Shown: positions 1-7,478 of the stretch, piece by piece
Position numbering within the stretch: the first letter of the stretch is position 1
Layout of the letters: each line of letters starts with the position of its first letter
NCBI GenBank assembly: GCA_017936025.1
Contig: JAGBGL010000156.1
Location: 1 to 22,743 of the forward strand
From: Bacillota bacterium
GTDB taxonomy: Bacteria; Bacillota; Clostridia; Peptostreptococcales; Anaerovoracaceae
Direction: 5' to 3'
DNA: 22,743 bases
Position numbers and translations under genes: made by a program
The notes under the pieces: model-generated
Seen by the model: only the letters and a program-made list of their open reading frames with translations
What the model was told of the DNA's origin: nothing
The model's database searches: none

Positions 1-84
1 GAAGCAGGTGTAGAGTATGGAATCGTTATGGGTGGTGCGGGCCTGATTTCTGACAGTACAATGAAAAATTTATTAGCTTATTAA
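1..84 (+). CDS. 3' end of an unidentified CDS (partial)
   Basis: The first 27 codons are open in frame 1 and end at TAA (82-84). The visible tail is glycine-rich near GIVMGGAGLIS and ends in NLLAY. It is followed at once by a strong terminator, which supports a genuine gene end. Too little is present to name the product. The start and most of the protein lie upstream of the window. Confidence 0.6.
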   Translation, partial: EAGVEYGIVMGGAGLISDSTMKNLLAY

Positions 85-120
85 AAAAATGAGACTTGAT
101 TATATCAAGTCTCATTTTTT
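84..120. terminator. Bidirectional intrinsic terminator
   Basis: The arms ATGAGACTTGAT (89-100) and ATCAAGTCTCAT (104-115) form a perfect stem around a 3-base loop. An A-run flanks the left side and a T-run the right, so each strand carries its own U-tract. It can stop the upstream plus-strand gene and the converging serA on the minus strand, whose stop codon is only a few bases away. Confidence 0.9.
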
Positions 121-121
121 A

Positions 122-1288
122 TTAAATTACTCTGATCTTGATGATGCCCGGCATGCCCAGTGCGTACTGGATCGCATCCATTTTGATCTCGTCGTCGATA
201 TCCATCATTGTAACGGCGAAGTCGCCTTTGGATTTGTTAGTAAGGTCACGGATGTTGATGCCCAGGTCAGACATGATACCGGTAACCTTGCTCAGCATTG
301 TAGGGATGTTCAGATGCAGGATAACTACTCTTGCCTTTGCATCAGGGTTAAGATCGCCCATATCACATGCAGGGAAGTTTACAGAGTTCTTAATGTTACC
401 TTTTTCGATATATTCCATGATCTCATCAGTTGCCATGGAAGCACAGTTGTCTTCAGCTTCTGCGGAAGATGCTCCCAGATGCGGCAGAACGATTACATTG
501 TCAAAGTTTATAACGCGGTCATCGGTAAAGTCAGTGATGTATTTTTTTACTTTGCCGGAAGCCAGCGCCGCCTCAAGAGCATCTACATCAATCAGTTTGT
601 CTCTGGAGTAGTTGAGGAAGATGACTCCGTCTTTCATCTGTTCAAAAGCTTTTGCGTCTACCATCTTGTTTGTGGATTCCATTGCAGGAACATGGATTGT
701 GATGAAGTCGCATTCAGAATACAGATCTGCAAGATCATAAACGATCTTTGTCTTGTTGGACAGGCTGTGAGCCGCTTTTACATTCAGGTAAGGGTCATAT
801 CCGATAACGTCCATGCCCAGTTTCTGGGCTGCATTAGCAACGAGGACTCCGATTGCACCAAGGCCGATTACGCCCAGAGTTTTTCCCTGGATCTCAAACC
901 CTGCGAACTGTCCTTTGCCTTTTTCTACAGCTTTTCCTACACCCTCTGTACCTTTCAGAGTCTTAGCCCATTCGATACCTTCGGGAATATTTCTTGCGCC
1001 CAGGAAGAGGCCTGCCAGAACCAGCTCTTTGACTGCGTTGGCATTTGCGCCCGGAGTATTGAATACCACGATGCCTTCTTCTGCGCATTTTTCGATAGGA
1101 ATATTATTTACACCTGCGCCTGCGCGGCCGATTGCCAGCAGGTTGTCGGAGAATTTCATGTCGTGCATAGCGGCACTTCTTACCAGAATGCCGTGCGCTT
1201 CATCGATGTTTTCGGTGATACTGTATGCATCTGTGAGTCTGCCGAGTCCGACCGGTGAAATCTTATTTAGAGTTGCAATTTTGTACAT
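122..1288 (-). CDS. serA: D-3-phosphoglycerate dehydrogenase
   Basis: Oxidises 3-phosphoglycerate to 3-phosphohydroxypyruvate with NAD, the first step of serine synthesis in the cytoplasm. The 388-residue protein is the short SerA form. It has an N-terminal substrate-binding half, a Rossmann domain with GLGAIG at 142-147, a catalytic Arg in NYSRD (229), a catalytic His in PHLGASS (270), and a C-terminal ACT domain (about 320-388; VVILHLNIPTMLSK) that probably senses serine. The acidic catalytic position lies in an ITDFTDD segment instead of the usual DVFxxEP, a variant I recall from clostridial SerA. I chose ATG at 1288 because GAGGTGG sits 5 bases upstream; the in-frame GTG at 1297 would lie inside that site. 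It is divergent from serC, the next enzyme of the pathway, and shares its promoter region. Confidence 0.95.
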   Translation of the reverse strand: MYKIATLNKISPVGLGRLTDAYSITENIDEAHGILVRSAAMHDMKFSDNLLAIGRAGAGVNNIPIEKCAEEGIVVFNTPGANANAVKELVLAGLFLGARNIPEGIEWAKTLKGTEGVGKAVEKGKGQFAGFEIQGKTLGVIGLGAIGVLVANAAQKLGMDVIGYDPYLNVKAAHSLSNKTKIVYDLADLYSECDFITIHVPAMESTNKMVDAKAFEQMKDGVIFLNYSRDKLIDVDALEAALASGKVKKYITDFTDDRVINFDNVIVLPHLGASSAEAEDNCASMATDEIMEYIEKGNIKNSVNFPACDMGDLNPDAKARVVILHLNIPTMLSKVTGIMSDLGINIRDLTNKSKGDFAVTMMDIDDEIKMDAIQYALGMPGIIKIRVI

Positions 1289-1346
1289 TTGAACCACCTC
1301 GCGTATGCTTTTTTGTGTGTTAACACTAAATTTCTGCTATTCCTTG

Positions 1347-1352
1347 ATTATA
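1347..1352 (-). promoter_or_regulatory. serA promoter, -10 box
   Basis: On the minus strand a perfect TATAAT occupies 1352-1347. A weak -35 (TTTACT, 4 of 6) lies 17 bases upstream at 1375-1370. The box is the mirror image of the serC -10. Confidence 0.65.
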
Positions 1353-1356
1353 TCAC

Positions 1357-1385
1357 TTTACCGAAAAACAGTAAAGTGATATAAT
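1357..1385 (+). promoter_or_regulatory. serC promoter
   Basis: TTTACC (1357-1362) and TATAAT (1380-1385) are separated by 17 bases. The -10 is perfect and the -35 matches 4 of 6. The predicted start near 1392 gives a leader of about 38 bases. It overlaps the serA promoter almost completely. Confidence 0.65.
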
Positions 1386-1429
1386 TATTTACAGCTATAG
1401 AATAAATAACGGCATTGGAGGCATTCAAA

Positions 1430-2518
1430 ATGAGTAAAGAAAGAGCATATAACTTTTCAGCAGGACCATCTATGTTACCGCTGACAGTTATTGAGGATGT
1501 TGCTGCAAACCTGGCTAACTACGAGGGGTGTGGTGAATCTGTAATGGAAATGAGTCACCGTTCTAAAGAGTTCAAGGCTATCCTGTCTGATGCAGAGCAG
1601 AATCTGAGAGATATCATGAATATTCCTGAAAACTATAAAGTCCTGTTCCTGCAGGGCGGCGGTACGCTGCAGTTTGCAATGGTTCCGCTGAACCTGATGA
1701 GAAATACAGGCAAAGCAGACTATGTAGTAACGGGAGCGTGGGCTAAGAAAGCGGCAAAAGAGGCACAGAAATTCGGCGATGTTAAAATCGTGGCTTCCTC
1801 AGAAGAATCTACTTTCTCATATATCCCTGAAGTCAAAAAAGAAGACTTCAGAGAAGATGCTGACTATGTTCATATAACTCTGAACAATACTATCTACGGA
1901 ACACGCTATCCATATATTCCGGAAACGGGCGATATTCCGCTGGTAGCAGACATGTCATCTAATATCCTGTCTGAAGAGATCGATGTTACAAAGTTTGGTC
2001 TGATATATGCGGGGGCGCAGAAAAACGTTGCTCCTGCGGGCGTTACTATCGTGATAATCAGAGAAGATCTGCTGGGACATGCAAAGGAAACCGTTCCTAC
2101 ATATCTGGACTACAAGATCCATGCTGATAACGATTCCGCTTACAATACACCTAACTGTTTCGCTATCTACGTTGCAGGTGAAGTATTTAAATACATCAAA
2201 AATATCGGCGGCATCGCTGCAATGCAGAAGATGAATGAAGAAAAGGCTCAGAAGCTGTATGACTACATCGACAGCAGTGAACTGTACACTTGTCCGACAA
2301 GAAAAGAAGACCGTTCTCTGATGAATGTGGTTTTCGTAACAGGCGATACTGATCTGGACAAGAAATTCGTTGCAGAAGGTAAAGCTGCAGGCCTGCACAA
2401 TCTGGGCGGACACAGATCCATCGGAGGAATGAGAGCAAGCATCTACAATGCTATGCCGGCAGAGGGTGTTGACAAACTGATTGACTTCATGAAGAAGTTC
2501 GAAGCAGAAAACAAATAG
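1430..2518 (+). CDS. serC: Phosphoserine aminotransferase
   Basis: Transfers the amino group of glutamate to 3-phosphohydroxypyruvate, giving phosphoserine; a cytoplasmic PLP enzyme. The 362 residues match the usual SerC length. Visible family marks are the N-terminal FSAGPSMLP, FLQGGGTLQFAMVP near 73-86, and the PLP-binding lysine in YAGAQKN (Lys198). The C-terminal GHRSIGGMRASIYNAMP segment is typical. The ATG at 1430 has TGGAGG 8 bases upstream; an in-frame TTG at 1415 would overlap that site and is rejected. Its divergent neighbour serA makes its substrate. I do not see serB here, so phosphoserine phosphatase must be elsewhere. Confidence 0.96.
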   Translation: MSKERAYNFSAGPSMLPLTVIEDVAANLANYEGCGESVMEMSHRSKEFKAILSDAEQNLRDIMNIPENYKVLFLQGGGTLQFAMVPLNLMRNTGKADYVVTGAWAKKAAKEAQKFGDVKIVASSEESTFSYIPEVKKEDFREDADYVHITLNNTIYGTRYPYIPETGDIPLVADMSSNILSEEIDVTKFGLIYAGAQKNVAPAGVTIVIIREDLLGHAKETVPTYLDYKIHADNDSAYNTPNCFAIYVAGEVFKYIKNIGGIAAMQKMNEEKAQKLYDYIDSSELYTCPTRKEDRSLMNVVFVTGDTDLDKKFVAEGKAAGLHNLGGHRSIGGMRASIYNAMPAEGVDKLIDFMKKFEAENK

Positions 2519-2529
2519 ATTTATTTCAG

Positions 2530-2564
2530 GGCTTCCCTTCTCAGAGGGGAAGCCTGTTCGTTTT
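2530..2564 (+). terminator. Intrinsic terminator after serC
   Basis: GGCTTCCC (2530-2537) pairs with GGGAAGCC (2547-2554) around a 9-base loop. A broken T-tract, TGTTCGTTTT, follows. The tail is imperfect, so some readthrough into the next gene is possible. Confidence 0.7.
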
Positions 2565-2611
2565 GATTGGTAAAAAACGGGTATCAATCAAACATAAAGG
2601 AGGTAAAAAGC

Positions 2612-3823
2612 ATGAAATATTTTATCCTGGTACCGGACGGAGCGGGAGATGATCCGGTAGCAGCTCTGGGCGGAAAAACACCGCTGGAAGTTGCCGAAAT
2701 GGAAACTATCAATGAGCTGGCTTCAAAAGGTAAAATCGGCACAGTTAAGACTGTTCCGGACGGCATCGCACCGGGCTCCGATGCGGCAAATCTGTCAGTA
2801 ATGGGATATGACCCGTCTGTATATCTGACAGGAAGATCTCCGCTGGAAGCTGCAAGCATCGGGATCGATATGTCTGATACAGACGTTGCGTTCCGTACAA
2901 ATATAATCACACTAAAAGGCGAAGGTGACTATGAAGATCTGATCATAGAAGATCACAGCTCCGGAGATATCTCAACAGAGGAAGCCGACCAGCTGATCCG
3001 TGCTGCGAACGAAGCTTTCGCAGATGAAAAGATCAAGTTCTATACAGGAGTAAGTTACCGCCACTGTCTGATCGTGAAGGACGGCTCAACAGATTATGAA
3101 TTTACACCTCCTCACGATGTGCTGGGCAAGAGAGCGGGTGATTATCTGCCTAAGGGTGAAGGCTCCGAATTTATTACAGATATGATGAAGAAGAGCTATG
3201 AATTCCTGAAGGATCATCCTGTGAATAAGGCACGTATTGAGAAGGGACTGAACCCTGCCAATACATTGTGGATCTGGGGACAGGGCAAAAAACCTAACCT
3301 GTCCAGGTTCGCAGATAAGTACGGGATCGACGGAAGTGCGATTTCGGCAGTTGACCTGATCAAAGGGATCGCTATCTGCGCGGGCCTTGGATCCGTAGAT
3401 GTTGAGGGAGCAACAGGAACTCTGCACACAAACTTTGAAGGAAAATGTGAAGCAGGCATAAACGAATTCAAATCCGGAAAAGACTTTGTGTACATGCATC
3501 TGGAAGGACCGGATGAATGTTCCCATCAGGGAGACATGGAAGGCAAGATCCAGTGCATGAAAGATATCGACCAGAAGGTGCTGAAGCCAACTATCGAATA
3601 TCTCCGCAGCACAGGAGAAGATTTCCGTGTACTGATTGTACCGGATCACAGAACTCCTCTTGCAATCAGAACTCACTCTTCAGATCCTGTTCCATACGTG
3701 ATTTATGACAGCCGTATGGAAACAGAACCGGACACTGCGAAACAGTTCAACGAAAAGTCAGGCAGCACAGGTCAGTATTTCGACAGTGGTTATGAATTAG
3801 CAGATTTCTTCTTTGAAAAATAG
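2612..3823 (+). CDS. apgM: ApgM-type cofactor-independent phosphoglycerate mutase
   Basis: Member of the alkaline-phosphatase superfamily, archaeal-type (ApgM, COG3635) branch, which interconverts 3- and 2-phosphoglycerate using metal ions and a phosphoserine intermediate. The 403-residue length fits. Metal-binding residues are visible in VPDGAGD near the N terminus and in VPDHRTPLAIRTHSSDPVP near the C terminus. The nucleophile is probably Ser56 in PGSDAANLSVMGYDP. The ATG at 2612 follows AAGGAGG by 8 bases; earlier in-frame starts lack such a site. It lies downstream of serC, so a role around 3-phosphoglycerate is reasonable. Some bacterial relatives have been proposed to act as homoserine kinases, but no threonine genes are visible here. 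dacF follows after 9 bases, so the two are probably cotranscribed. Confidence 0.88.
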   Translation: MKYFILVPDGAGDDPVAALGGKTPLEVAEMETINELASKGKIGTVKTVPDGIAPGSDAANLSVMGYDPSVYLTGRSPLEAASIGIDMSDTDVAFRTNIITLKGEGDYEDLIIEDHSSGDISTEEADQLIRAANEAFADEKIKFYTGVSYRHCLIVKDGSTDYEFTPPHDVLGKRAGDYLPKGEGSEFITDMMKKSYEFLKDHPVNKARIEKGLNPANTLWIWGQGKKPNLSRFADKYGIDGSAISAVDLIKGIAICAGLGSVDVEGATGTLHTNFEGKCEAGINEFKSGKDFVYMHLEGPDECSHQGDMEGKIQCMKDIDQKVLKPTIEYLRSTGEDFRVLIVPDHRTPLAIRTHSSDPVPYVIYDSRMETEPDTAKQFNEKSGSTGQYFDSGYELADFFFEK

Positions 3824-3832
3824 GAAAGTATA

Positions 3833-5008
3833 ATGAGAACCCAAAATAGATTACTGATTTTAATAATGATTATCGCAATTGCCAGCACTTTATGGGTGCC
3901 GGCATTTGCTGTTTCAAAAGATAAAAATGAAATAAATAATGCTGCGACGCATGCGCTTGTGCCGATAGAGGCAGAAGCGGCAATCGTAATGGATGCAGAA
4001 ACAGGACAGATACTATTTGAAAAAGATGCTTATACGATGCGCGAGCCTGCAAGTGTAACAAAAATCATAACTTGCCTGGTAGCGCTTGATGAGCTGGATA
4101 TGGAGCAGAAGATCACCGTGAAAGCAGACGGCAATCCGACAGGAAATGTTATTAATGTCAAAGCGGGAGAGGTGTTCACTGCAGAACAGCTGATCTATGC
4201 TCTGATGCTTCCGTCTGCAAATGATGCGGCGGTTGCACTGGCCGTTGAAATAGCCGGCTCAGAGGATGAATTCTGCAAGATGATGAACGCGAAAGCCAAA
4301 GAATGCGGAGCAAAGAGTTCAAATTTCATGAATCCGAACGGACTCAACTGGCCGGGGGACGAATCTCATCTGACGACTGCATATGACCTTGCGGTGATCA
4401 CCCGCGAAGCACTGAAAAACGAGACTTTCAGAAAAATCGTAAGCACTCTGGAATATAAGATCCCGAAAACAAACAAGTCCGAGGCAAGAAAACTGGTCAA
4501 TACAAATAAGTTCCTGTGGAATGCAGATACGGTCGAGTATGTGAAATCAAAAATCACAAAGCCGGAGGAACTGTGGGTGCCTAAATATTATGAAGGCGTA
4601 GTTGGAGTGAAAACCGGAACTACAAGTACTGCGGGAGCATGCTTTGTAGGTGCGGTAGACATTCACGGAACAGAACTGATTTCTGTTGTCCTGAATTCCG
4701 AGGAAGACGGCAGGTATAAAGACTCCGCGGCTTTATGGGATTATTCTGTGAAGAATTTCTATGATACACATGTGATGGCAAAGAAGGGTGAAGTCCTTGA
4801 AAACATCCGTGTAAAGAGGGGCGAAGTCAGAAAAGTGGAAGCAGTGGCCGAAGAGGATGCTGTAATCAACGTTATAAAAGGTGAAAAGATAAAAGGTGTA
4901 AAAGTAAAGACAGAAAAATTTGAACTGAAAGCACCGGTCAAAAAGGCGATATCATCGGTACAGTCAGAGTCTATGATGGCGATGAGGTCGTATGAGAAAG
5001 AAATCTGA
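3833..5008 (+). CDS. dacF: D-alanyl-D-alanine carboxypeptidase, DacF-like, truncated C terminus
   Basis: A low-molecular-weight penicillin-binding protein that removes the terminal D-Ala of peptidoglycan stem peptides outside the membrane. It has a signal peptide (about 1-26, cleavage after AFA). The three active-site motifs are SVTK (Ser74, Lys77), SAN (128-130) and KTG (260-262), followed by a PBP5-type beta domain (about 310-371). After Lys371 the frame is wrong: the last 20 codons do not resemble the family. One base back, the conserved continuation GDIIGTVRVYDGDEVV is found, then a TGA, then a full membrane anchor (separate entry). As read, the 391-residue enzyme keeps its catalytic domain but loses its anchor, so it would be released or only loosely held. 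A sequencing error in the run of five A at 4940-4944 is an alternative for the indel. Confidence 0.85.
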   Translation: MRTQNRLLILIMIIAIASTLWVPAFAVSKDKNEINNAATHALVPIEAEAAIVMDAETGQILFEKDAYTMREPASVTKIITCLVALDELDMEQKITVKADGNPTGNVINVKAGEVFTAEQLIYALMLPSANDAAVALAVEIAGSEDEFCKMMNAKAKECGAKSSNFMNPNGLNWPGDESHLTTAYDLAVITREALKNETFRKIVSTLEYKIPKTNKSEARKLVNTNKFLWNADTVEYVKSKITKPEELWVPKYYEGVVGVKTGTTSTAGACFVGAVDIHGTELISVVLNSEEDGRYKDSAALWDYSVKNFYDTHVMAKKGEVLENIRVKRGEVRKVEAVAEEDAVINVIKGEKIKGVKVKTEKFELKAPVKKAISSVQSESMMAMRSYEKEI

Positions 5009-5193
5009 TCGCGGCAGAGACTGTAAAGGAAGGGGGATTCCTTTCTATCTTCGGTATCCCTGACTGGCTCGCGCCGTTTGTATACATAACTATCGTACTG
5101 CTTGCGGCAATTGCGGCGATCCTTATCTATCTGAAAAAGAAGGATGACGAAAAACGCAGGGCGCGCAGAGAGCGCCGCAGACGCAGTGCATAG
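4945..5193 (+). pseudogene. Out-of-frame C-terminal tail and membrane anchor of dacF
   Basis: Read in the frame one base behind the dacF ORF, this stretch gives GDIIGTVRVYDGDEVV, a TGA at 4993-4995, then ERNLIAAETVKEGG. A hydrophobic helix (5068-5133) follows, then a basic tail ending at TAG (5191-5193). This is the end expected for clostridial DacF: close of the beta domain, an amphipathic segment, a membrane anchor and a positive cytoplasmic tail. A sixth A in the run at 4940-4944 plus a sense codon at 4993 would restore a protein of about 453 residues. The segment has no good start of its own. It accounts for most of the dacF-uvrC gap. Confidence 0.8.
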
Positions 5194-5219
5194 CAGCAGT
5201 AATTCTACAGGTGGACAGA

Positions 5220-7073
5220 ATGTTTGATATTCAGGAAAACTTAAAAACGCTTCCGGATTCTCCGGGAGTGTATATGCACAAGGATAAGCTGGGACAGGTT
5301 ATCTATGTGGGCAAGGCGATCTCCCTGAAGAACCGTGTCCGCCAGTACTTCCAGTCGTCGCGTTATATGGACCCGAAAGTAAGATCCATGGTTTCGCAGA
5401 TCGAAGAGTTCGAATATATAACGACGGGAAGCGAGATGGAAGCGCTTATTCTCGAATGCAATCTGATAAAGAAATACACGCCGAAGTATAATGTTCTGCT
5501 GCGGGATGACAAAACTTATCCGTATATAAAGATCACGTGGGACGAAGATTATCCCCGTGTTATAAAAACGCGCAATGTGAAGAGGGACGGTGGCAGATAC
5601 TATGGCCCTTACAGTGATGCGGGTGCAGTGAATCAGATCGTAGATCTGCTGAACAACGTCTACGCGCTGAAAAAGTGTTCTGCAAAAGTGTTTCCGAAGG
5701 GCTTCCGCCCATGCCTGAACTATCATATCGATCAGTGCGACGGCGTGTGCCAGGGAAGGGTTCCGCAGGAAGAATATCTCAAAAAAGTCGAACTGGCGGC
5801 GGAGTTTCTTAAAGGAAGGACCAGAGGCATCATCGAACTTCTGGAAGCGAAGATGATGGAAGCTTCCGAAAAACTGGACTTTGAACGCGCAGCGGAGTAC
5901 AGGGACTATATAATCGCGGCAAAAGCATTATCTGAAAAGCAGCGTGTTACAATGCAGGACACCAAAGATGTCGATCTTCTGCTGGTTGCGCGCGGTCTCA
6001 AGCAGCGGCATGTGGTAGTTTTCTTTGTAAGAGACGGAAAACTGACAGGCAGAGAGTCATATGAGATCCAGTCTGCGGAAGAGGATACTAACGAAGATAT
6101 CATTTCAGCATTTATAAAACAGTATTATACGCAGAGCCTGAATGTGCCGAAAGAAATCATTCTTGATAAAGAACTGGAGGAAGAGCAGCTGCTGCAGGAC
6201 TTTCTTTCTGAATCTGCAGGACATAATGTGAAGCTGACAGCACCAAAAAAAGGCGAAAAGCGTGCGCTCCTGGAGCTTGCGAGAAAAGACGTCAATGAGA
6301 TGGTCAAAACAATAGATATGCGTGCCGAGGTCCGCAGGGAAAGGCGCGAAAATCTTGGAAGCCATATATATGCTGTGCTGGAAGATATGGGCTACGAAAA
6401 CGGTGGATACAAAGGCATGGATTACAGGGTGGAAGCATACGATATTTCAAACACCAACGGTGTTGACACGGTCGGTGCGATGGTTGTATATGAAGGGCTG
6501 AAACCTGATAAAAAGTCATACAGACGTTTTAAGGTAAGGTCGGTGGACGGTCCCGATGATTACGGTAGCATGCAGGAGGTTTTGACAAGGCGATTCCTGA
6601 GGGCGCTAAAAGGGGATGACGGTTTTGAAGTGCTTCCGGATCTTATACTGATGGACGGCGGAAAAGGACACGTCAATGCGGCTCTGGCAGTATTGAGAGA
6701 ACTGGAGCTTGATCTTCCGGTTGCGGGGCTGGCGAAGGATGATCATCACCGGACAAGAGCACTGGTGTACTGGAAAGACGGTGAGATGAAAGAAGTCATT
6801 CTGAAGGAAATCCCAATGCTTTATAAATACTTGGGAACGGTCCAGGAAGAAGTCCACCGGTTTGCTATAGAATATCACAGGGGACTGAGAGGAAAGGCGA
6901 TGACAGAATCTGTCCTGGACGGCATTGAAGGAGTTGGACCGGTCAAGAGAAATGCACTGCTGGAACACTTCGGAAGTGTAGAAAAAATAAAGGCGGCAGG
7001 GCTTGAACAGCTGATGGCTGTGGACGGTATAACGGAGAAACTGGCATATAAAATACAGGAATATTTTCATTGA
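5220..7073 (+). CDS. uvrC: UvrABC excinuclease subunit C
   Basis: Makes the two incisions flanking a DNA lesion during nucleotide excision repair, together with UvrA and UvrB. The 617 residues fit the family. In order there are: a GIY-YIG nuclease domain (PGVYMHKDK... VIYVGKA, about 15-33), a cysteine-containing region near 145-165, a UVR UvrB-binding motif (LDFERAAEYRDYI, about 215-228), the RNase H-like nuclease domain (YDISNTNG...DDYGSMQEVLTRR; LILMDGGKGHVNAA), and two helix-hairpin-helix motifs at the C terminus (LDGIEGVGPVKRNALLEHFGS). ATG at 5220 is preceded 5 bases upstream by AGGTGG; the in-frame GTG at 5211 lies inside that site. No promoter stands out in the preceding degenerate dacF tail. 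Confidence 0.96.
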   Translation: MFDIQENLKTLPDSPGVYMHKDKLGQVIYVGKAISLKNRVRQYFQSSRYMDPKVRSMVSQIEEFEYITTGSEMEALILECNLIKKYTPKYNVLLRDDKTYPYIKITWDEDYPRVIKTRNVKRDGGRYYGPYSDAGAVNQIVDLLNNVYALKKCSAKVFPKGFRPCLNYHIDQCDGVCQGRVPQEEYLKKVELAAEFLKGRTRGIIELLEAKMMEASEKLDFERAAEYRDYIIAAKALSEKQRVTMQDTKDVDLLLVARGLKQRHVVVFFVRDGKLTGRESYEIQSAEEDTNEDIISAFIKQYYTQSLNVPKEIILDKELEEEQLLQDFLSESAGHNVKLTAPKKGEKRALLELARKDVNEMVKTIDMRAEVRRERRENLGSHIYAVLEDMGYENGGYKGMDYRVEAYDISNTNGVDTVGAMVVYEGLKPDKKSYRRFKVRSVDGPDDYGSMQEVLTRRFLRALKGDDGFEVLPDLILMDGGKGHVNAALAVLRELELDLPVAGLAKDDHHRTRALVYWKDGEMKEVILKEIPMLYKYLGTVQEEVHRFAIEYHRGLRGKAMTESVLDGIEGVGPVKRNALLEHFGSVEKIKAAGLEQLMAVDGITEKLAYKIQEYFH

Positions 7074-7098
7074 TAAAATATGCCGGAAATGATATAGT
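7070..7098 (+). promoter_or_regulatory. Promoter for the DUF1292 gene
   Basis: TTGATA (7070-7075) and TATAGT (7093-7098) are separated by exactly 17 bases. The -35 overlaps the last codon and stop of uvrC. The expected start is near 7105, leaving a leader of about 36 bases with TGGAGG (7126-7131). Confidence 0.75.
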
Positions 7099-7140
7099 AA
7101 TACTAATGAAATAAACTTGAAAATCTGGAGGAAAATAGCT

Positions 7141-7392
7141 ATGGCAGACGAAAACTTCATCACATTAGAATATGATGATGGCGCAGAAATGGAATGCGAG
7201 ATCTTAGGAGTATTCGACGCAGAAGGCAAAGAATATATTGCACTTTTACCACAGGATGGATCCGATGATGTTTATATCTACGGATACAAAGAAGTGGGCG
7301 ATGACGAATTCGAACTGATCGATATCGTAGATGACGCTGAATTCGAAAAAGCAGTTGCAGTATTCGACGAACTGATGATGGAAGAAGTATAA
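7141..7392 (+). CDS. DUF1292 family protein
   Basis: An 83-residue, strongly acidic protein. The YDDGAEMECEILGVFDAEGKEYIALLP and DDVYIYGYKE segments match the DUF1292 family, common in Firmicutes and often found near ruvX/yqgF. No biochemical role is established that I know of. No signal peptide or membrane segment is seen, so it should be cytoplasmic. ATG at 7141 has TGGAGG 9 bases upstream; an in-frame TTG at 7117 lies before that site and is not used. It has its own promoter and terminator and so looks monocistronic. Here the usual ruvX partner is absent and the neighbour is uvrC. Confidence 0.88.
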   Translation: MADENFITLEYDDGAEMECEILGVFDAEGKEYIALLPQDGSDDVYIYGYKEVGDDEFELIDIVDDAEFEKAVAVFDELMMEEV

Positions 7393-7424
7393 TCCATTCC
7401 TGAGGTTATCAAACGAACAGAACC

Positions 7425-7453
7425 AGGGACGCTGTAACAAAGCGTCCCTATTT
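7425..7453 (+). terminator. Intrinsic terminator after the DUF1292 gene
   Basis: AGGGACGCT (7425-7433) pairs perfectly with AGCGTCCCT (7441-7449) around a 7-base loop, followed by ATTTACATT. The stem is strong but the T-tract is short. Confidence 0.75.
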
Positions 7454-7478
7454 ACATTAAATAAGGAGAACTTAAATC

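Larger units (their letters stand above)
1347..1385. repeat. 15-bp perfect inverted repeat between serA and serC
   Basis: ATTATATCACTTTAC (1347-1361) and its exact reverse complement (1371-1385) flank a 9-base spacer, CGAAAAACA. The outer ends of the arms are the -10 boxes of the two divergent promoters and the inner parts overlap both -35 regions. It could be a symmetrical operator, or simply two mirrored promoters. A hairpin role is less likely because the expected transcription starts lie outside the arms. Confidence 0.85.

Noticed and set aside
89..1258. Long plus-strand ORF of 389 codons opposite serA
   Set aside because: It is the antisense shadow of serA: cysteine- and phenylalanine-rich with no recognisable motif, no ribosome site, and it begins inside the terminator stem.
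1955..2587. Minus-strand ORF of 210 codons opposite serC
   Set aside because: No family resemblance, no ribosome site, and full overlap with a clear gene.
2562..2592. TTTGATT ... AATCAAA inverted repeat before apgM
   Set aside because: Only 7 bp, A/T-rich and with a 17-base loop; too weak to call an operator or attenuator without comparison.
4993..4995. TGA in the dacF tail read as selenocysteine or by code change
   Set aside because: No SECIS-like hairpin was recognised, homologues have no Cys there, and other genes here use TGA as a normal stop (uvrC, the CDF gene).
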